Assembly: GCF_003594885.1 (NCBI RefSeq)
Contig: NZ_QZEZ01000001.1
Location: 434,001 to 498,000, forward strand
Reading direction: 5' to 3'
Origin: Vallicoccus soli
GTDB taxonomy: Bacteria; Actinomycetota; Actinomycetes; Motilibacterales; Motilibacteraceae
Length of the DNA stretch: 64,000 nucleotides
Part shown: positions 10,767 through 18,614 of the stretch, piece after piece
How positions within the stretch are numbered: the first letter of the stretch is position 1
Layout: the number at the start of each line of letters is the position of its first letter
Made by a program: the position numbers and the translations under genes
The notes under the pieces: generated by a model
Seen by the model: only the letters and a program-made list of their open reading frames with translations
Told to the model about the DNA's origin: nothing
The model's database searches: none

Positions 10767-11417
10767 GTGACCGACCCCGCCGCCCTCGCGGCCCTGCGCC
10801 GCGACTACGCCCTCGCCGGGCTGTCCGAGCAGGACCTCGCCGGCGACCCGTACGCGCAGTTCGCCCGCTGGTTCGACGACGCGGTCCGCGCCGGGCTCCC
10901 CGAGCCCAACGCGGTGGTCCTCGCGACGGCGGCGCCGGACGGGCAGCCGTCCGGGCGGACCGTGCTGCTCAAGGCGTACGACGCGCGCGGCTTCGTCGTC
11001 TTCACGAACCACCGCTCCCGCAAGGGCCGGGAGGTCGAGGCCAACCCGCGCGCCTCCCTGGTCTTCCCGTGGTTCCCGGTCGAGCGCCAGGTGGTCGTCG
11101 TCGGCGCGGTGGAGCACGTGGCGCGCGAGGAGACCGAGGCGTACTTCCGGACGAGGCCGCGCGGCTCGCAGCTGGGGGCCTGGGCCAGCGAGCAGTCCGC
11201 GGTGGTGGCCTCGCGGGCGGTGCTGGAGGAGCGCTACGCCGAGCTCGAGCGGCGGTTCCCCGAGGGCGAGCCGGTGCCGGTGCCGCCGCACTGGGGCGGG
11301 CTGCGCGTGGTGCCCGCGACGGTGGAGTTCTGGCAGGGCCGCTCGTCGCGGCTGCACGACCGGCTGCGCTACCGCCGCGACGCCGGCGCGTGGGTCGTCG
11401 AGCGCCTCGCGCCCTGA
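10767..11417 (+). CDS. pdxH: Pyridoxamine 5'-phosphate oxidase
   Basis: 216 residues, FMN-dependent split-barrel dimer. It oxidises pyridoxamine/pyridoxine phosphate to PLP. The blocks are canonical: [46 protein letters not shown]-type [50 protein letters not shown], and the C-terminal HDRLRYRRD...WVVERLAP. Length is normal. The GTG at 10767 is set by the conserved [14 protein letters not shown]-terminus. It stands alone. Confidence 0.95.
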   Translation: MTDPAALAALRRDYALAGLSEQDLAGDPYAQFARWFDDAVRAGLPEPNAVVLATAAPDGQPSGRTVLLKAYDARGFVVFTNHRSRKGREVEANPRASLVFPWFPVERQVVVVGAVEHVAREETEAYFRTRPRGSQLGAWASEQSAVVASRAVLEERYAELERRFPEGEPVPVPPHWGGLRVVPATVEFWQGRSSRLHDRLRYRRDAGAWVVERLAP

Positions 11418-11469
11418 CGCGCGCGCCGATCACCGGGAGGGGCGCGGAGGGGGAGCGGGCCCGGGACGC

Positions 11470-11701
11470 AGACGACCCGCGGGCTGCCCCCTCGTGCGAG
11501 GGAGGCTGCTGGGAGGAACGACTCCCCAGCGCCCGCGGGTCGGGTGACTGCCTCGTCCTCGCCGGCCGCTACGCGCGCGGTGCGCGCGGACCAGTCGGCG
11601 TCGGCCCCGGAGGGGCCTTCTCTGCGGTCGTGCGGCTAGCGGACAGCCACCTCACGCGTTCCCGAAGTACTCAAAGCTCCGGACCACCTCCTTTCCCGTG
11701 T
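11470..11701 (-). ncRNA. Candidate structured small RNA with extended Shine-Dalgarno
   Basis: No protein gene fits the 369 bases between pdxH and the GGDEF-EAL gene. On the minus strand a promoter-like pair (11731-11736, 11708-11713) precedes a predicted start near 11701. The 5' end carries GGAAAGGAGGTGGTCC, nearly the full complement of the 16S rRNA 3' tail. Downstream are small hairpins (GGCCCC/GGGGCC near 11611-11625) and a three-way-junction-like fold: an 11-bp outer stem (11474-11484 with 11531-11541) enclosing two hairpins (about 11487-11505 and 11509-11529). A 12-codon frame, TTG to TAG, could be translated from the 5' end. Family not recognised; function unknown. Confidence 0.5.
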
Positions 11702-11707
11702 ACGACG

Positions 11708-11736
11708 AGCGTACGTCGCGCTCCGGCGCTGCACAA
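11708..11736 (-). promoter_or_regulatory. Promoter for the candidate RNA
   Basis: Minus strand TTGTGC (11736-11731), 17-base spacer, TACGCT (11713-11708). Spacing is ideal for a housekeeping sigma factor, and this is one of the best -35/-10 pairs in the window. Confidence 0.55.
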
Positions 11737-11786
11737 CGCGGTTCCCCGTCCGGTCCGTGGTGGTTCGCCAGGAGCGCACGCAGGGG

Positions 11787-14441
11787 TCAGCAGGCGGCCT
11801 GCGGCGCGAGGTCGAGCCGGGCCGCCGGCACGGGGCGCCCGAAGTAGTAGCCCTGGCCCTCGTCGCAGCCCAGCTCGCGCAGCAGCGCGCACGCGGCCCG
11901 GTCCTCGACGCCCTCGCCGACCACCCTCAGGTCGAACGAGTGCCCGAGGTCGATGACGGTGCGCACCAGCCCGTGGTCGGTGCCCGGGCGCCCGGCGTCG
12001 CGCAGGAACGAGCGGTCGATCTTCAGCTCGTGCACGGGCAGGTCGCGCAGGTACGCCAGCGAGGAGTAGCCGGTGCCGAAGTCGTCGAGGGACAGGCGCA
12101 CCCCCGCCTCGCGCAGGCGGGCGACGACGTCGAGGGCGCCGGCCGGGCTCTGCATGACGGCGCTCTCGGTGAGCTCGAGCTCGAGCGCGGAGGCCGGCAG
12201 CCCCACCCGGTCGAGCTCCTCGAGGACGCGGGCGACCAGGTCGCCGTCGTGCAGGACGCGCGCGCTGAGGTTGACCGCGACGGCCCGGGGCGTCCCCGCG
12301 TCCTGCCAGGCGCGGGCCTGGTCGAGGGCGAGCCCGAGGACCCGCCACGTGAGCGGCGCGATGAGCCCGGTGCGCTCGGCGAGGGGGATGAACGCGTCGG
12401 GCGGCACGAGCCCGTGCCCCGGGCGCTCCCAGCGCACGAGCACCTCCACCGAGGTCGTGGCGCCGCTGCACAGGTCGACCTTGGGCTGGTAGTGCAGCAC
12501 GAGCTGGTCCCCGGCGATGGCCTCGCGCAGGGCCGCGGACCGGGCGAGGCGGTCGGGGCCGGCCGGGCTCCCGTCCGGCTCCTCGCCGCGGTGCACGGCC
12601 ACCCCGCCGGCGAGCCCCTTGGCCCGGTACATCGCCAGGTCGGCGCGCTTGAGCAGCGCGTCGGCGTCCTCGCCGTGCTCGGGGGCCAGGGCGATGCCGA
12701 CGCTGGCGTCCACGTGCAGCGCGAGCGAGCCCGCGTGCACCGGGTCGGCCAGCCGCTCGCGCACCGCGGCGGCCACGGTGACCGCCTCGTCCGGCGAGGG
12801 CAGCCCGGGCAGGACGACCGCGAACTCGTCGCCGCCGAGGCGCGCCACGGTGTCCCCCGCCCGCGTGGCGGTGCGCAGCCGCCCGCCCACGACGCGCAGG
12901 ACCTCGTCGCCGGCGTCGTGCCCGAGCGTGTCGTTGACCTCCTTGAAGCCGTCGAGGTCGAGCAGCAGCAGGGCGACCGCGCCGCCGGCGCGCCGGCGCT
13001 GGCGCAGGGCCTGCTCGAGGCGGTCCACGAGCAGGACCCGGTTCCCCAGCCCGGTCAGCGGGTCGTGCAGCGCCTGGTGGCGCACCTCCTCCTCGGCCCG
13101 CAGCCGGGTGACCGCGGTCGCGAGGACGGTCGCCACCGCCTGCAGGAAGGCGACCTCCTCCTCGCCGAGCCGCCGCTCGGCGGGGGCCTGGGCCACGAGG
13201 ACCCCGAAGGGGGCGGCGCCCGCCGCGCTCGGGCGCACCACCGGCACGACGGCGCTGCCGCCGGCGTCGCGCAGCGCCCGCGCGAGGCGGTCGCGGCCCG
13301 GCAGCAGCGAGGCGTCCGCGGCGAGCGCGGGTTCGCCCGTGGTGAGCGGCGGGCCCAGCAGGGGGTCCGCGCGGTCGTACGGGACCCGGGCGAGGCCCCG
13401 CACCCCGCCGGGCCAGCCGGCCGTGGCGCGCGCGAGGAGCCCGTCGCCGCGGGGGAGCAGCTCCAGCACGGCGGCCCGCTCCACCTCGAGCGCGCCGACC
13501 ACCGCGGACGCCGCCTCGTCGAGCAGGTCGTCCAGGCCGCCGCCGGCGAGCGCGTGCTGGCCGAGCCGGGCCACGGCGGCCTGGCGCTCCTCGGCCCGCC
13601 GCAGGCCGGTCACGTCGTGCAGGACGAGGGCGAGGCCGCGGTCGGCGCGGTCCGCGCGGCCGGCGCCGGCGCCGCCGTCGGGGTGCGCCGCGGTGCCGGA
13701 CGGCAGGACCGAGACGTGCAGGGCGCCGCGGCGCCCGTGCGCCGCCCGCCGCAGGCGCACCGAGCCGTACTGGGGCCGTCCGGTCCGCAGCGCCGTGGCG
13801 AGCAGGCCGTGCGGTCCGTGCAGGACGCTGCCGGAGGACTGCTCGGCGAGCAGCGCCTCGAGCCGGCCCAGCGGGGCGCCGGGGGCGGCGGCGGCCCCGA
13901 GCAGGCGCTCGGCGGCGGGCGAGGTGGTCCGGACCAGCAGGTCGGCGTCGTACTCGAGCGCGCCGACCGGCAGGTCCTCGTGGACCGCGCCGTGCGCGCC
14001 GAGCTCGAGCAGCGGCGCGTGCTCGCGCACCGACCGCTCCGCCGCGCGCCGCTCGGTGACGTCGGTGAGGGTGCCGACGTTGGCGACGGGGGCGCCGTCG
14101 GGCCCGCGCAGCAGGCGCGAGTGGAGCTGCACGAGGCGGTGCCCGCCGTCGCGGGTGAGGTAGCGGCCCTCGTGGTGGCAGACGTCGGCCCCGCCCTCGA
14201 CGACGGCGAGGAAGAGCGCCAGGGTGGCGGGCACCTCGTCGGGGTGGACCCAGTCGAGGAACGGCCGGCCGAGGCTCTCCGCGACGGGCCAGCCGGTGAG
14301 CGCGGTCCAGGCCGGGTTGAGGTACGTCCACCGCCCCTCGGCGTCGGTCCGGAACACCACGACGTCGAGCGCGTCGACGAGGTCCTCCGGCAGGGCAGGG
14401 GTGTCGTCCGCGACGCCCGCAGCCCTGCGTAGCGGTTCCAT
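11787..14441 (-). CDS. PAS-GAF-GGDEF-EAL cyclic-di-GMP protein
   Basis: 884 residues, cytoplasmic. A PAS domain (about 15-135) begins VFRTDAEGRWTYLNPAW, followed by a second, weaker PAS-like region, a GAF-like domain (about 290-440), GGDEF (about 455-615) and EAL (about 635-875). The synthase motif GGDEF is intact, with the product-inhibition RxxD five residues before it (RAGD). The phosphodiesterase domain has EVL in place of EAL but keeps NLSARV, ELTES, DDFGTGYSSL, KIDRSF and EGVE, so both activities are possible. The ATG at 14441 is the only early start. The upstream divergent region holds an unusually AT-rich patch near 14447-14458. Confidence 0.92.
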   Translation of the reverse strand: MEPLRRAAGVADDTPALPEDLVDALDVVVFRTDAEGRWTYLNPAWTALTGWPVAESLGRPFLDWVHPDEVPATLALFLAVVEGGADVCHHEGRYLTRDGGHRLVQLHSRLLRGPDGAPVANVGTLTDVTERRAAERSVREHAPLLELGAHGAVHEDLPVGALEYDADLLVRTTSPAAERLLGAAAAPGAPLGRLEALLAEQSSGSVLHGPHGLLATALRTGRPQYGSVRLRRAAHGRRGALHVSVLPSGTAAHPDGGAGAGRADRADRGLALVLHDVTGLRRAEERQAAVARLGQHALAGGGLDDLLDEAASAVVGALEVERAAVLELLPRGDGLLARATAGWPGGVRGLARVPYDRADPLLGPPLTTGEPALAADASLLPGRDRLARALRDAGGSAVVPVVRPSAAGAAPFGVLVAQAPAERRLGEEEVAFLQAVATVLATAVTRLRAEEEVRHQALHDPLTGLGNRVLLVDRLEQALRQRRRAGGAVALLLLDLDGFKEVNDTLGHDAGDEVLRVVGGRLRTATRAGDTVARLGGDEFAVVLPGLPSPDEAVTVAAAVRERLADPVHAGSLALHVDASVGIALAPEHGEDADALLKRADLAMYRAKGLAGGVAVHRGEEPDGSPAGPDRLARSAALREAIAGDQLVLHYQPKVDLCSGATTSVEVLVRWERPGHGLVPPDAFIPLAERTGLIAPLTWRVLGLALDQARAWQDAGTPRAVAVNLSARVLHDGDLVARVLEELDRVGLPASALELELTESAVMQSPAGALDVVARLREAGVRLSLDDFGTGYSSLAYLRDLPVHELKIDRSFLRDAGRPGTDHGLVRTVIDLGHSFDLRVVGEGVEDRAACALLRELGCDEGQGYYFGRPVPAARLDLAPQAAC

Positions 14442-14507
14442 GACGGGATATGAAACCACCGCCGGAGCGGGGTGGCGTGGCGGCGTAGCGGCGTGGAGGT
14501 GGTCCCG

Positions 14508-15506
14508 GTGGCTCGTGGTGCGGCTCGTGGTGCGGCTCGTGGTGCGGCGGCTCGTGGCGCGGCGGGTGCGGTGCGGCGGTGGACGGCGGTGGCGGCCGCG
14601 TCGGCGGTCCTGGTCACCGGCGCGGGGGCGGGCGGTGCGTCGGCGTCCCTCGTCGCCGGCGGCGACGGGCGGGACCCGCTCATGCTGGGCTGGACGAGCG
14701 TGCTGCCGCCGGCCGTGGGGACGTACGACCCCGGCAGCGAGGACGCCTGCCGCAGCGGCCGGCCGCAGTGCCTCGAGCGCACGCTGCGCTGGATGCGCGC
14801 GGACCTCGACCGGCTGGCCGCGGCGTGCCACCACTCGTCGGTCTTCGCCCTGTCCTACCTGCGCACCACCGAGGAGTACGGCCGCGCCGTCGCGACGCCC
14901 GGCTTCTTCGAGGACCCGCGGTTCCTCAACCACTACGACGCGGTGTTCGCCGAGTTCTACGTTCGGGCCCGCGAGGACTGGGACGCCGGCCGGCGCGGCG
15001 ACGTGCCGCCCGCCTGGCGGGTCGCCTTCGAGGCCGCGGAGCAGCGCCGGGTGCCGGCCGCGGCGGACCTGCTGCTGGGGATCAACGCGCACGTCAACCG
15101 CGACCTGCCGTTCGTCCTCGCCGGCATCGGCCTGCGCGCGCCGGACGGCACGAGCCGCAAGCGCGACCACGACGCGGTGAACGTCTTCCTCAACCGGGTG
15201 ACCGAGGACCTCATCGACGAGGCGGCGCGGCGCTTCGACCCGAGCATCGACGACGCGGAGCTCCCGCTCGGGCTGACCTGGACGACGCTCATGCAGCTGC
15301 TGCTGACCTGGCGCGAGACGGCCTGGCGCAACGCGGAGCGGCTCGTGGCCGCGCCCGACGAGGCGGCCCGCGCGCGGGTGGCGGCGCAGGTCGAGGCGAC
15401 CGCGGAGGCGTACGCCCGCTCGGTGGTCCTGCTGACGTCGTACCTGCCGCCGCTCACCTCCCCCGCCGCCCGCGAGCGGCACTGCGCGGTGCACGGGCGG
15501 GGCTGA
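14508..15506 (+). CDS. Secreted DUF5995-like protein
   Basis: 332 residues from GTG 14508, chosen because GGAGG lies 8 bases upstream; an earlier GTG at 14472 is in frame. The N-terminus is an ARGAA repeat (12-base DNA repeat), then RRWTAVAAASAVLVTGAGAGGASA, a signal peptide. The mature part is helical, with LRWMRADLDRLAAACHH, FLNHYDAVFAEFYVRA, LLGINAHVNRDLPFVLAGIGL and KRDHDAVNVFLNRV. Conserved His/Asp/Asn in INAHVNRDLP suggest a metal site. The family call rests on this motif set; biochemical function is unknown. Two Cys pairs fit an extracellular protein. Confidence 0.7.
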   Translation: MARGAARGAARGAAARGAAGAVRRWTAVAAASAVLVTGAGAGGASASLVAGGDGRDPLMLGWTSVLPPAVGTYDPGSEDACRSGRPQCLERTLRWMRADLDRLAAACHHSSVFALSYLRTTEEYGRAVATPGFFEDPRFLNHYDAVFAEFYVRAREDWDAGRRGDVPPAWRVAFEAAEQRRVPAAADLLLGINAHVNRDLPFVLAGIGLRAPDGTSRKRDHDAVNVFLNRVTEDLIDEAARRFDPSIDDAELPLGLTWTTLMQLLLTWRETAWRNAERLVAAPDEAARARVAAQVEATAEAYARSVVLLTSYLPPLTSPAARERHCAVHGRG

Positions 15507-15527
15507 GCCGCTGCCGGCGCCGCTCCC

Positions 15528-16295
15528 TCAGGCGGCGGGGGACCGCCGCGCGAACTCGGCGAGGTCGACGGCCACCCACACGGCGTGGGCGCGGCCGAGG
15601 ACGCGGCCGTCGCCGTCGTACAGGGTGGTGGCGCTGAACGAGCGCCGCCCCTGCTCGCCGAGCAGCGCCCCCATGACGACGCAGCGCTCGCCCGCCCGCG
15701 GCAGGGCGTCGACCTGCGCCGTCATGCGCCCGAGGACCGACGGGCGGCCCGGCAGGTCGACGGTCCAGCCGCCGGGGCAGTCCAGCGCGGCCCACGCGAC
15801 CTCGGCCGGCACCTCCCCGTCGGGGCCGGCGTGCTCCGGCCGAGGGGTCCACGCGGCCGCCGTGGTGCCGGGCCGCGCGGGCAGCGGGCCGGGGCGCAGG
15901 CCGAGCCCGTCGGGGCGCCCGGTGCCGCACACCCAGCAGCGCGGGAAGGGGTGCCGGGCGAGGCCGGGGAAGCGCGCGCCCGCGGCCAGCGCCTCCTCGT
16001 ACGGCACCGGCTCGACGCAGTCGACGTCGAGCTCGGTGGCCAGCGCCTCGGCCACCAGCTCGCCCGCGGCCTCCAGGCGCAGGCCGGGCCCGTCGGCGAC
16101 GACGTCGAGGGGGGCCGCCAGCGGCGGGGGGCGCCGCAGCGCCACCTGCGCCGCGGGGGCCCCGCCGCGGGGCAGCCGGGCCGCCAGCAGGCCCGCGAGG
16201 TAGCCGCCGTTCGCGGACCCGTCGGGACCGCAGCGCTCGGGCTCGACGACGAGCCGCCCCGCCTCCGGGGCGGCGCCGGGATGGTGCTCGATCAC
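15528..16295 (-). CDS. Hotdog thioesterase-like protein
   Basis: 255 residues. The N-terminal half has SANGGYLAGLLAARLPRGG, the helix of hotdog-fold thioesterases, and the C-terminal half LPGRPSVLGRMTAQVDALPRAGERCVVMG...RRSFSATTLYDGDGRVLGRAHAVWVAV is a second hotdog-like unit. A CWVCG knuckle lies between them. This resembles acyl-CoA thioesterase (double hotdog) proteins; substrate unknown. GTG 16295 lies 7 bases after a TAGGCT hexamer, so the mRNA is probably leaderless. The udgX stop supplies the TAG of this hexamer. Confidence 0.55.
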   Translation of the reverse strand: MIEHHPGAAPEAGRLVVEPERCGPDGSANGGYLAGLLAARLPRGGAPAAQVALRRPPPLAAPLDVVADGPGLRLEAAGELVAEALATELDVDCVEPVPYEEALAAGARFPGLARHPFPRCWVCGTGRPDGLGLRPGPLPARPGTTAAAWTPRPEHAGPDGEVPAEVAWAALDCPGGWTVDLPGRPSVLGRMTAQVDALPRAGERCVVMGALLGEQGRRSFSATTLYDGDGRVLGRAHAVWVAVDLAEFARRSPAA

Positions 16296-16302
16296 CCGCG
16301 CA

Positions 16303-16308
16303 AGCCTA
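16303..16308 (-). promoter_or_regulatory. -10 hexamer overlapping the udgX stop
   Basis: Minus strand TAGGCT begins with the udgX stop TAG and ends 7 bases before the next start codon (GTG 16295). This fits a leaderless promoter. Confidence 0.5.
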
Positions 16309-16968
16309 GGCGCCGCCCGCCGCGAGCAGGTCCGCCCCCACGCGCAGGTCGGCGACGAGGGCCGCGTACGCGCCGTCCCGGTCGTCCGCCCGCAGCACCG
16401 AGCTCGGGTGCACGGTGACGAGGAAGCGGCGCTCGCCGCGGGAGGTCTCCCGCTCGAGCACCTGGCCGCGGTCGCGCAGGACCCGCACCTGCGTGCCGAG
16501 CAGCGCCCGCACCGCCGTGGCGCCGAGGCAGACGGTGAGCTCGGGGTCGACGTCGCGCAGCTCGGCCGTGAGCCAGGGCTTGCAGGCCTCGAGGTGCACC
16601 CGGTCGGGGGTGGCGTGGATGCGCCGCTTGCCGGGGCCGGCCTGGGTGAAGCGGAAGTGCTTGACCGCGTTCGTCACGTAGACGGCGGTCCGGTCGACGC
16701 CCGCGTCGTCCAGCGCCCGCTGCAGCAGCCGTCCCGCCGGGCCGACGAACGGCACGCCCTTGCGGTCCTCCTCGTCGCCCGGCTGCTCCCCGACGAGCGC
16801 CATCCGCGCGCTCGTCGACCCCGCCGAGAAGACCACCTGCGTGGCCGGCTCCCACAGCTCGCAGCCCCGGCACTGCGGCGCCGCCGCCCGCAGCGCCTCC
16901 ACCGGCCCGTCCTCGGGCACCCACTCCTGCGCGCCGGGGCGCTCCACCCCGTCCTTCGCCGTCGCCAT
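16306..16968 (-). CDS. udgX: UdgX-type uracil-DNA glycosylase
   Basis: 220 residues, family-4-like UDG fold. UdgX removes uracil from DNA and stays covalently bound to the abasic site through a His in the KRRIH loop. Here GKRRIHATPD is present (about residue 114-123), with motif A GEQPGDEED, motif B HPSSVLR, and iron-sulfur ligands in QCRGCELW and EACKPW. These features separate UdgX from ordinary family-4 enzymes. ATG 16968 gives a short leader before the QCRGC motif. It ends in TAG inside the promoter hexamer of the next gene. Confidence 0.92.
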   Translation of the reverse strand: MATAKDGVERPGAQEWVPEDGPVEALRAAAPQCRGCELWEPATQVVFSAGSTSARMALVGEQPGDEEDRKGVPFVGPAGRLLQRALDDAGVDRTAVYVTNAVKHFRFTQAGPGKRRIHATPDRVHLEACKPWLTAELRDVDPELTVCLGATAVRALLGTQVRVLRDRGQVLERETSRGERRFLVTVHPSSVLRADDRDGAYAALVADLRVGADLLAAGGA

Positions 16969-17218
16969 GCCCCCTGGCCTTCCCCGGGCGTGCCCGGCGA
17001 CCCCTCCTCGCCCTGCCCGGGCGGCGGACAGCTCCTGCTCGCCCTCGTCCGGCTGGTGCTCGCCGAGCCCGTGCTGCGAGAGCCTGCCGTGATCATGCTC
17101 GGAGGGCGCGGCGGGTCCGGGTGGCGTCTCCGCCGCTGCCTCGCCGTGGTCGCCGCCAGCGCCGTCCGAGCATGGTCGCTGCGGGCCGCCGGTGGTGCTG
17201 TCGAGGGCCCGGCGCCGG

Positions 17219-17506
17219 TCAGGGGCCGACGACGACGGTCCAGGGGCGGACGGTCCACGAGGAGACGGCGCCGTGCAGGACGTACGGGTCCTCGCGCGCG
17301 AACCGCTCGACGACGGCCGGGTCGTCGACGGACCACACGAGGACGGCCCGGTCGGGCGGGTCCGCGAGGGCGCCGGCGAGGAGCACCTCGCCGCGCTCGT
17401 GGGCGGCGCGGACCAGGCGGAGGTGCTCGTCGCGCAGCGGGGCGCGGCGCTCGAGGTAGTCGTCGGGGAGGGCGTACTCGAGCAGGTAGAGGGCCACGGG
17501 CGCCAT
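17219..17506 (-). CDS. YciI-like protein
   Basis: 95 residues, dimeric alpha-beta barrel (YCII family). The N-terminus ALYLLEYALPDDYLERRAPLR, the His in RDEHLRLV and the Asp in VWSVDDPAVVERFAREDPYV are typical. Biochemical role unknown for most members. The 250 bases downstream, before udgX, contain no gene; an imperfect 13-base inverted repeat (about 17090 and 17165) is the only structure seen there. Confidence 0.85.
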   Translation of the reverse strand: MAPVALYLLEYALPDDYLERRAPLRDEHLRLVRAAHERGEVLLAGALADPPDRAVLVWSVDDPAVVERFAREDPYVLHGAVSSWTVRPWTVVVGP

Positions 17507-17534
17507 CCTGCACCGGGTCCCGGGCGACCAGCGC

Positions 17535-17978
17535 TCAGCCGAGGGCGGGGCGGCCGTACGCCCGCCGGGCGTGCCCGGCGATCCCGATGCCCCAGCCGAG
17601 GGCCGGCCAGACCGGCCAGGGGTACCAGGCGCCGGCGCTGAGCCCGACGGCGAGCCAGATGCCGACGAGCAGGGCCATGACGGCGGCGTACGCGCGGACC
17701 TGGGGGCGCAGGCACGCCTGCGCGGAGGCGCGCTCGCGCAGCGCCCGCTCCCGGCGCTCGCGCTCCTGGCGGAGGCTGGCCGGCAGGTCCGCGACGAGCG
17801 CGTCGAGCTCGCCGGTGGTGCGGGCGGCGAGCGCCCGGTCGAGCCGCTCGTCGAGCTCGTCGAGGCGCAGGTACCCGGCCCCGGCGGCGTCGCCGAGCAG
17901 GGCGCTGGTGCGCTCGCGGTCCGCGTCGCCGGCGCGGGCGCGGGCGCTGCCGGTGCGGGCGGGCTGCTGGTCGGTCAT
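17535..17978 (-). CDS. DUF1707 membrane protein
   Basis: 147 residues from ATG 17978, which has GAGGAG 9 bases upstream. Residues about 15-65 form the DUF1707 SHOCT-like helix pair (LGDAAGAGYLRLDELDERLDRALAARTTGELDALVADLP). A basic linker is followed by two transmembrane stretches (VMALLVGIWLAVGLSAGAW and WPALGWGIGIAG, 2TM domain). Such proteins are common in actinobacteria with unknown role. It is divergent from the padR-like gene, with two operator-like sites in the 80-bp shared region, so it is the likely regulated target. Confidence 0.8.
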   Translation of the reverse strand: MTDQQPARTGSARARAGDADRERTSALLGDAAGAGYLRLDELDERLDRALAARTTGELDALVADLPASLRQERERRERALRERASAQACLRPQVRAYAAVMALLVGIWLAVGLSAGAWYPWPVWPALGWGIGIAGHARRAYGRPALG

Positions 17979-17992
17979 CTCGGGCTCCTCGT

Positions 17993-18042
17993 GTCCACAG
18001 TGGACGGTCACCCCAGCGTGTACCGTCCACAGAGGACGGTCA
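17993..18042. promoter_or_regulatory. Tandem PadR-type operators
   Basis: Two near-identical 18-base sites, GTCCACAGNGGACGGTCA, lie at 17993-18010 and 18025-18042, 32 bases apart (three helical turns). Each holds an inverted repeat (GTCC/GGAC). They occupy the region between the DUF1707 and PadR start codons and are probably bound by the PadR protein to control both genes. Inferred. Confidence 0.6.
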
Positions 18043-18058
18043 ACCCCCGGGAGGCAGG

Positions 18059-18598
18059 GTGAACGCGACGTCGGCCTCGCTGCTGGGGCTGCTCGACGTG
18101 TGCGGCGGCGAGCTCACCGGGGGCGAGCTCGTGCGGACCGCGCAGGAGCGCCTCGGGGAGTTCTGGACGCTGACGCGCAGCCAGGTGTACCGGGAGCTGG
18201 CGGTGCTGGAGCGCGACGGGCACGTCGCCCCCGGCACCCCGGGGCCGCGGGACGCGCGGCCGTACCGCGTGACGCCGGAGGGGGTCGCGGCGTACCGCGC
18301 TTGGATGAGCGGGGCGCCGCGGGCCGACACCATCCGCATCCCCCTGCTGCTCACCGTCGCCTTCGGGCGCCTCCTGCCGCCGGACCGGTACGCCGCCGTC
18401 CTCGACGCCGCCCGCGAGGAGCACGCCCAGCGGCTGGCGGGCTACCGCGCCCTGGACGAGCGGCTCGAGGCCGAGGCTGCCGACGCGTTCGCCCGGGCGA
18501 CGCTGTCGTTCGGCCTGCACTACGAGGAGGCCGTGCTGCGCTGGTTCGACGCGCTGCCGACCGAGGTCCGCCGGGGGGTTGACCCGCCCCGAGCGTAA
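18059..18598 (+). CDS. PadR family transcriptional regulator
   Basis: 179 residues. An N-terminal winged helix (LLGLLDVCGGELTGGELV, FWTLTRSQVYRELAVLERDGHV, PYRVTPEGVAAYRAWM) is followed by a C-terminal helical dimerisation region (about 100-175). This is the long (Vir-like) PadR form. GTG 18059 has GGGAGG just upstream. Ligand unknown. Its TAA stop lies within the promoter/operator of the following arsR-like gene. Confidence 0.88.
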   Translation: MNATSASLLGLLDVCGGELTGGELVRTAQERLGEFWTLTRSQVYRELAVLERDGHVAPGTPGPRDARPYRVTPEGVAAYRAWMSGAPRADTIRIPLLLTVAFGRLLPPDRYAAVLDAAREEHAQRLAGYRALDERLEAEAADAFARATLSFGLHYEEAVLRWFDALPTEVRRGVDPPRA

Positions 18599-18612
18599 GC
18601 GCAGACTTACGC
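18579..18612 (+). promoter_or_regulatory. arsR-like promoter with overlapping operator
   Basis: TTGACC (18579-18584), 17-base spacer, CAGACT (18602-18607), giving a start at about 18614-18615. An inverted repeat GCGTAAG-N6-CTTACGC (18593-18612) covers the -10. This is the expected layout of an autorepressed, leaderless ArsR promoter, embedded in the 3' end of the padR coding region. Confidence 0.6.
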
Positions 18613-18614
18613 AT

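Noticed and set aside
11683-11698. Plus-strand GGACCACCTCCTTTCC resembles the 3' end of 16S rRNA
   Set aside because: No other rRNA sequence is near; the signal is better read on the minus strand as an extended Shine-Dalgarno sequence.
11470-11701. Could the structured region be RNase P RNA, tmRNA, SRP RNA, 6S-like or 6C RNA
   Set aside because: Conserved cores of RNase P (GAGGAAAGTCCGG), SRP (GGAAGGAAGCAGC-like tetraloop) and tmRNA (tRNA-like ends) are absent, and the hairpin loops are not the C-rich loops of 6C RNA.
14472-14507. Earlier GTG (14472) as start of the DUF5995-like protein
   Set aside because: GTG 14508 has a GGAGG at ideal distance; the earlier start has none and would only add residues before the signal peptide.
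18579-18614. TTG 18579 as the ArsR start codon
   Set aside because: It is better explained as a -35 element with correct 17-base spacing to CAGACT, and the operator would otherwise lie inside the coding region.
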